DNA of 29,070 nt from Priapulus caudatus (Eukaryota; Priapulida; Priapulimorpha; Priapulimorphida; Priapulidae). The stretch covers positions 159,275 through 188,344 of the forward strand of contig NW_014577442.1 in assembly GCF_000485595.1 (NCBI RefSeq), given 5' to 3'. The notes under the pieces were generated by a model, which saw only the letters and a list, made by a program, of their open reading frames with translations, made no database searches and was not told the origin of the DNA. Each line of letters begins with the position of its first letter. The stretch's first letter is position 1. The translations under genes were made by a program, and so were the position numbers. Positions 27,951 through 29,070 of this stretch are shown here, one piece after another.

Positions 27951-29070
27951 TAGCTTACTCCTTCTACCACCAGCTCTCCTCTTCTCCATCAGCTTCTCCC
28001 TTCTCCCCCTCCTTCTCTACCGAGCTTCTCCCCTTTCTCCCTCACCCCTACTCCATCACCTTCTCTCCCTCCTCCTTCTCCTCCTCCTCCTCCTCCCCGT
28101 ACTCCAGTCACCTTCTCTCCTCCTCCTCCTCCTTCCTCTCTATCCATCCACCTCTCCCCTCCTCCTGCCTTCTCCTCCTCCTTCCCATCGCCTTCTCCCC
28201 TCCTTCTCCCCCTTCCTCCATCACCTTCTCCCCTCCTTTCCCCCTACTCCATCACGCTTCTTCCCCTCCTCTTCTCCTCCTCCCCCTAACTCCATCACCT
28301 TTCTCACCCTCCTCTTCCCTACTCCATTCCACACCTTCTCCCCTCCTCCTTCTCCTCCTCCTCTCCCTACTCCATCACTTCTCTCACTCCTCCTCCTCAT
28401 CCTCCTCCCCCTACTCCATCGCCTTCTCCCTCCTCTCCTCCATCACCTCTTCCCTCCTCTCCTCCTCCTCCCTGCGCCATCACACTTCTTCTCGTCCCTC
28501 CTCCTCCATTACCCTTTCGCTCCTCCTCCTCTCTCTCCTCCCCCTTCTCCTCTCTCCCTACTCCAAACACTTCTCCTCCTCCTCTCCCCACCTACTCCAT
28601 CACCTTCGTCTCCTTCCTCCTCCCTCCTCCAGTCTCATTCCCCTCTCCTCCCCTACTCATCACCTTCTCTCCCTCTCCTCCTCCTTCCTCCATCACCTTT
28701 CCCTTCCTCCTCCTCCCTCCCTCCCCATCACCTCCTCCTCTACCGTATCCATACCTTCTCCCCTCCCCTCGCCCTCTCCTCCTCCTCCCTCCTCCCATCA
28801 CCTTCTCCCCTCATGCGGTCCCCCCCTACTCCATCACCTTTCTCCCCTCTCCCTCCTCCTCCGCTCCTCCATCATCTCTCCCTCCTCTTCCCCTACTCCA
28901 TCACTTCTCTTTCTTCTTCCTCCTGCCTCCAGTCACCTTCTTCCCTCCTCCTCCTCCTCGCCTCCTTCCCTCCTCCCTCACCTTCTCTCTCGTCCTCTCT
29001 CCTCCATCACCTTCTTCGCATCCTTCTCCTCCTCCTCCCTTCTCCATCACCTTTCTCTCTCCTCCTATCC
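27951..29070. repeat. Pyrimidine-rich minisatellite in the opposite orientation
   Basis: Units of the form CTACTCCATCACCTTCTCCC followed by CTCCTCCTCC, about 28-35 bp, to the end of the window. Their reverse complement (GGGGAGAAGGTGATGGAG) is close to the unit of the preceding block (GGGGAGAAGCTGGTGGAG). The strand switch is abrupt at about 27950. Confidence 0.92.

Noticed and set aside
26504-27989. Open frames of 366-488 codons, Ser/Pro/Leu-rich, on the - strand
   Set aside because: All three frames are open because the DNA is a purine-only satellite with almost no stop codons; no domain, no exon structure and the same composition in every frame.

Overview
The window is nuclear DNA from an invertebrate animal: it has intron-rich genes with GT-AG introns, high repeat density and AT-rich intergenic DNA. 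The species cannot be named from the sequence. Two protein genes are clear. The first, on the + strand, is a complete orthologue of SFSWAP / Drosophila suppressor-of-white-apricot, a splicing regulator. Eighteen coding exons at 9976-22992 join without a frame break into 2568 nt (855 residues plus stop), carrying the DRY_EERY region, two SURP modules, the 'EKQLQ' helix and a C-terminal RS domain. The second, on the - strand, is the 3' part of a type-2 peptidyl-tRNA hydrolase (PTRH2) in four exons (25133 down to 24192), with the whole catalytic domain and a missing N-terminus. The two genes converge tail to tail, with about 1.2 kb between the stops.

Layout. 1-1390: C-rich minisatellite. 1390-3285: a repeat-free, almost random-looking balanced-composition island. 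3286-4735: G-rich minisatellite whose units are the reverse complement of those in the first block. 4736-5620: AT-rich DNA with no gene. 5621-9330: an array of a ~540-bp repeat (one inverted, several direct, one internally deleted, one divergent unit). 9331-9975: upstream region of SFSWAP with a 117-bp hairpin element in a 13-bp target duplication. 9976-22992: SFSWAP. 22993-24191: intergenic, mostly a 602-bp TTAA-ended inverted-repeat element. 24192-25133: PTRH2 exons. 25134-26640: several foldback elements. 26641-27950: purine-rich minisatellite. 27951-29070: pyrimidine-rich minisatellite with related units in the opposite orientation.

The genes are conventional; the unusual content is structural. 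The exon encoding SURP1 sits between a ~1.3-kb polypyrimidine tract and ~330 bp of alternating purine-pyrimidine DNA. The four penultimate RS exons are all frame-neutral cassettes. Both window ends carry inverted pairs of minisatellites. Some of the oddest low-complexity sequence, especially 1-4735 and 26641-29070, could be uncorrected long-read error or mis-assembly. No convincing evidence of a new multi-gene system was found. Domain calls come from recognising the families by eye; no database search was run.
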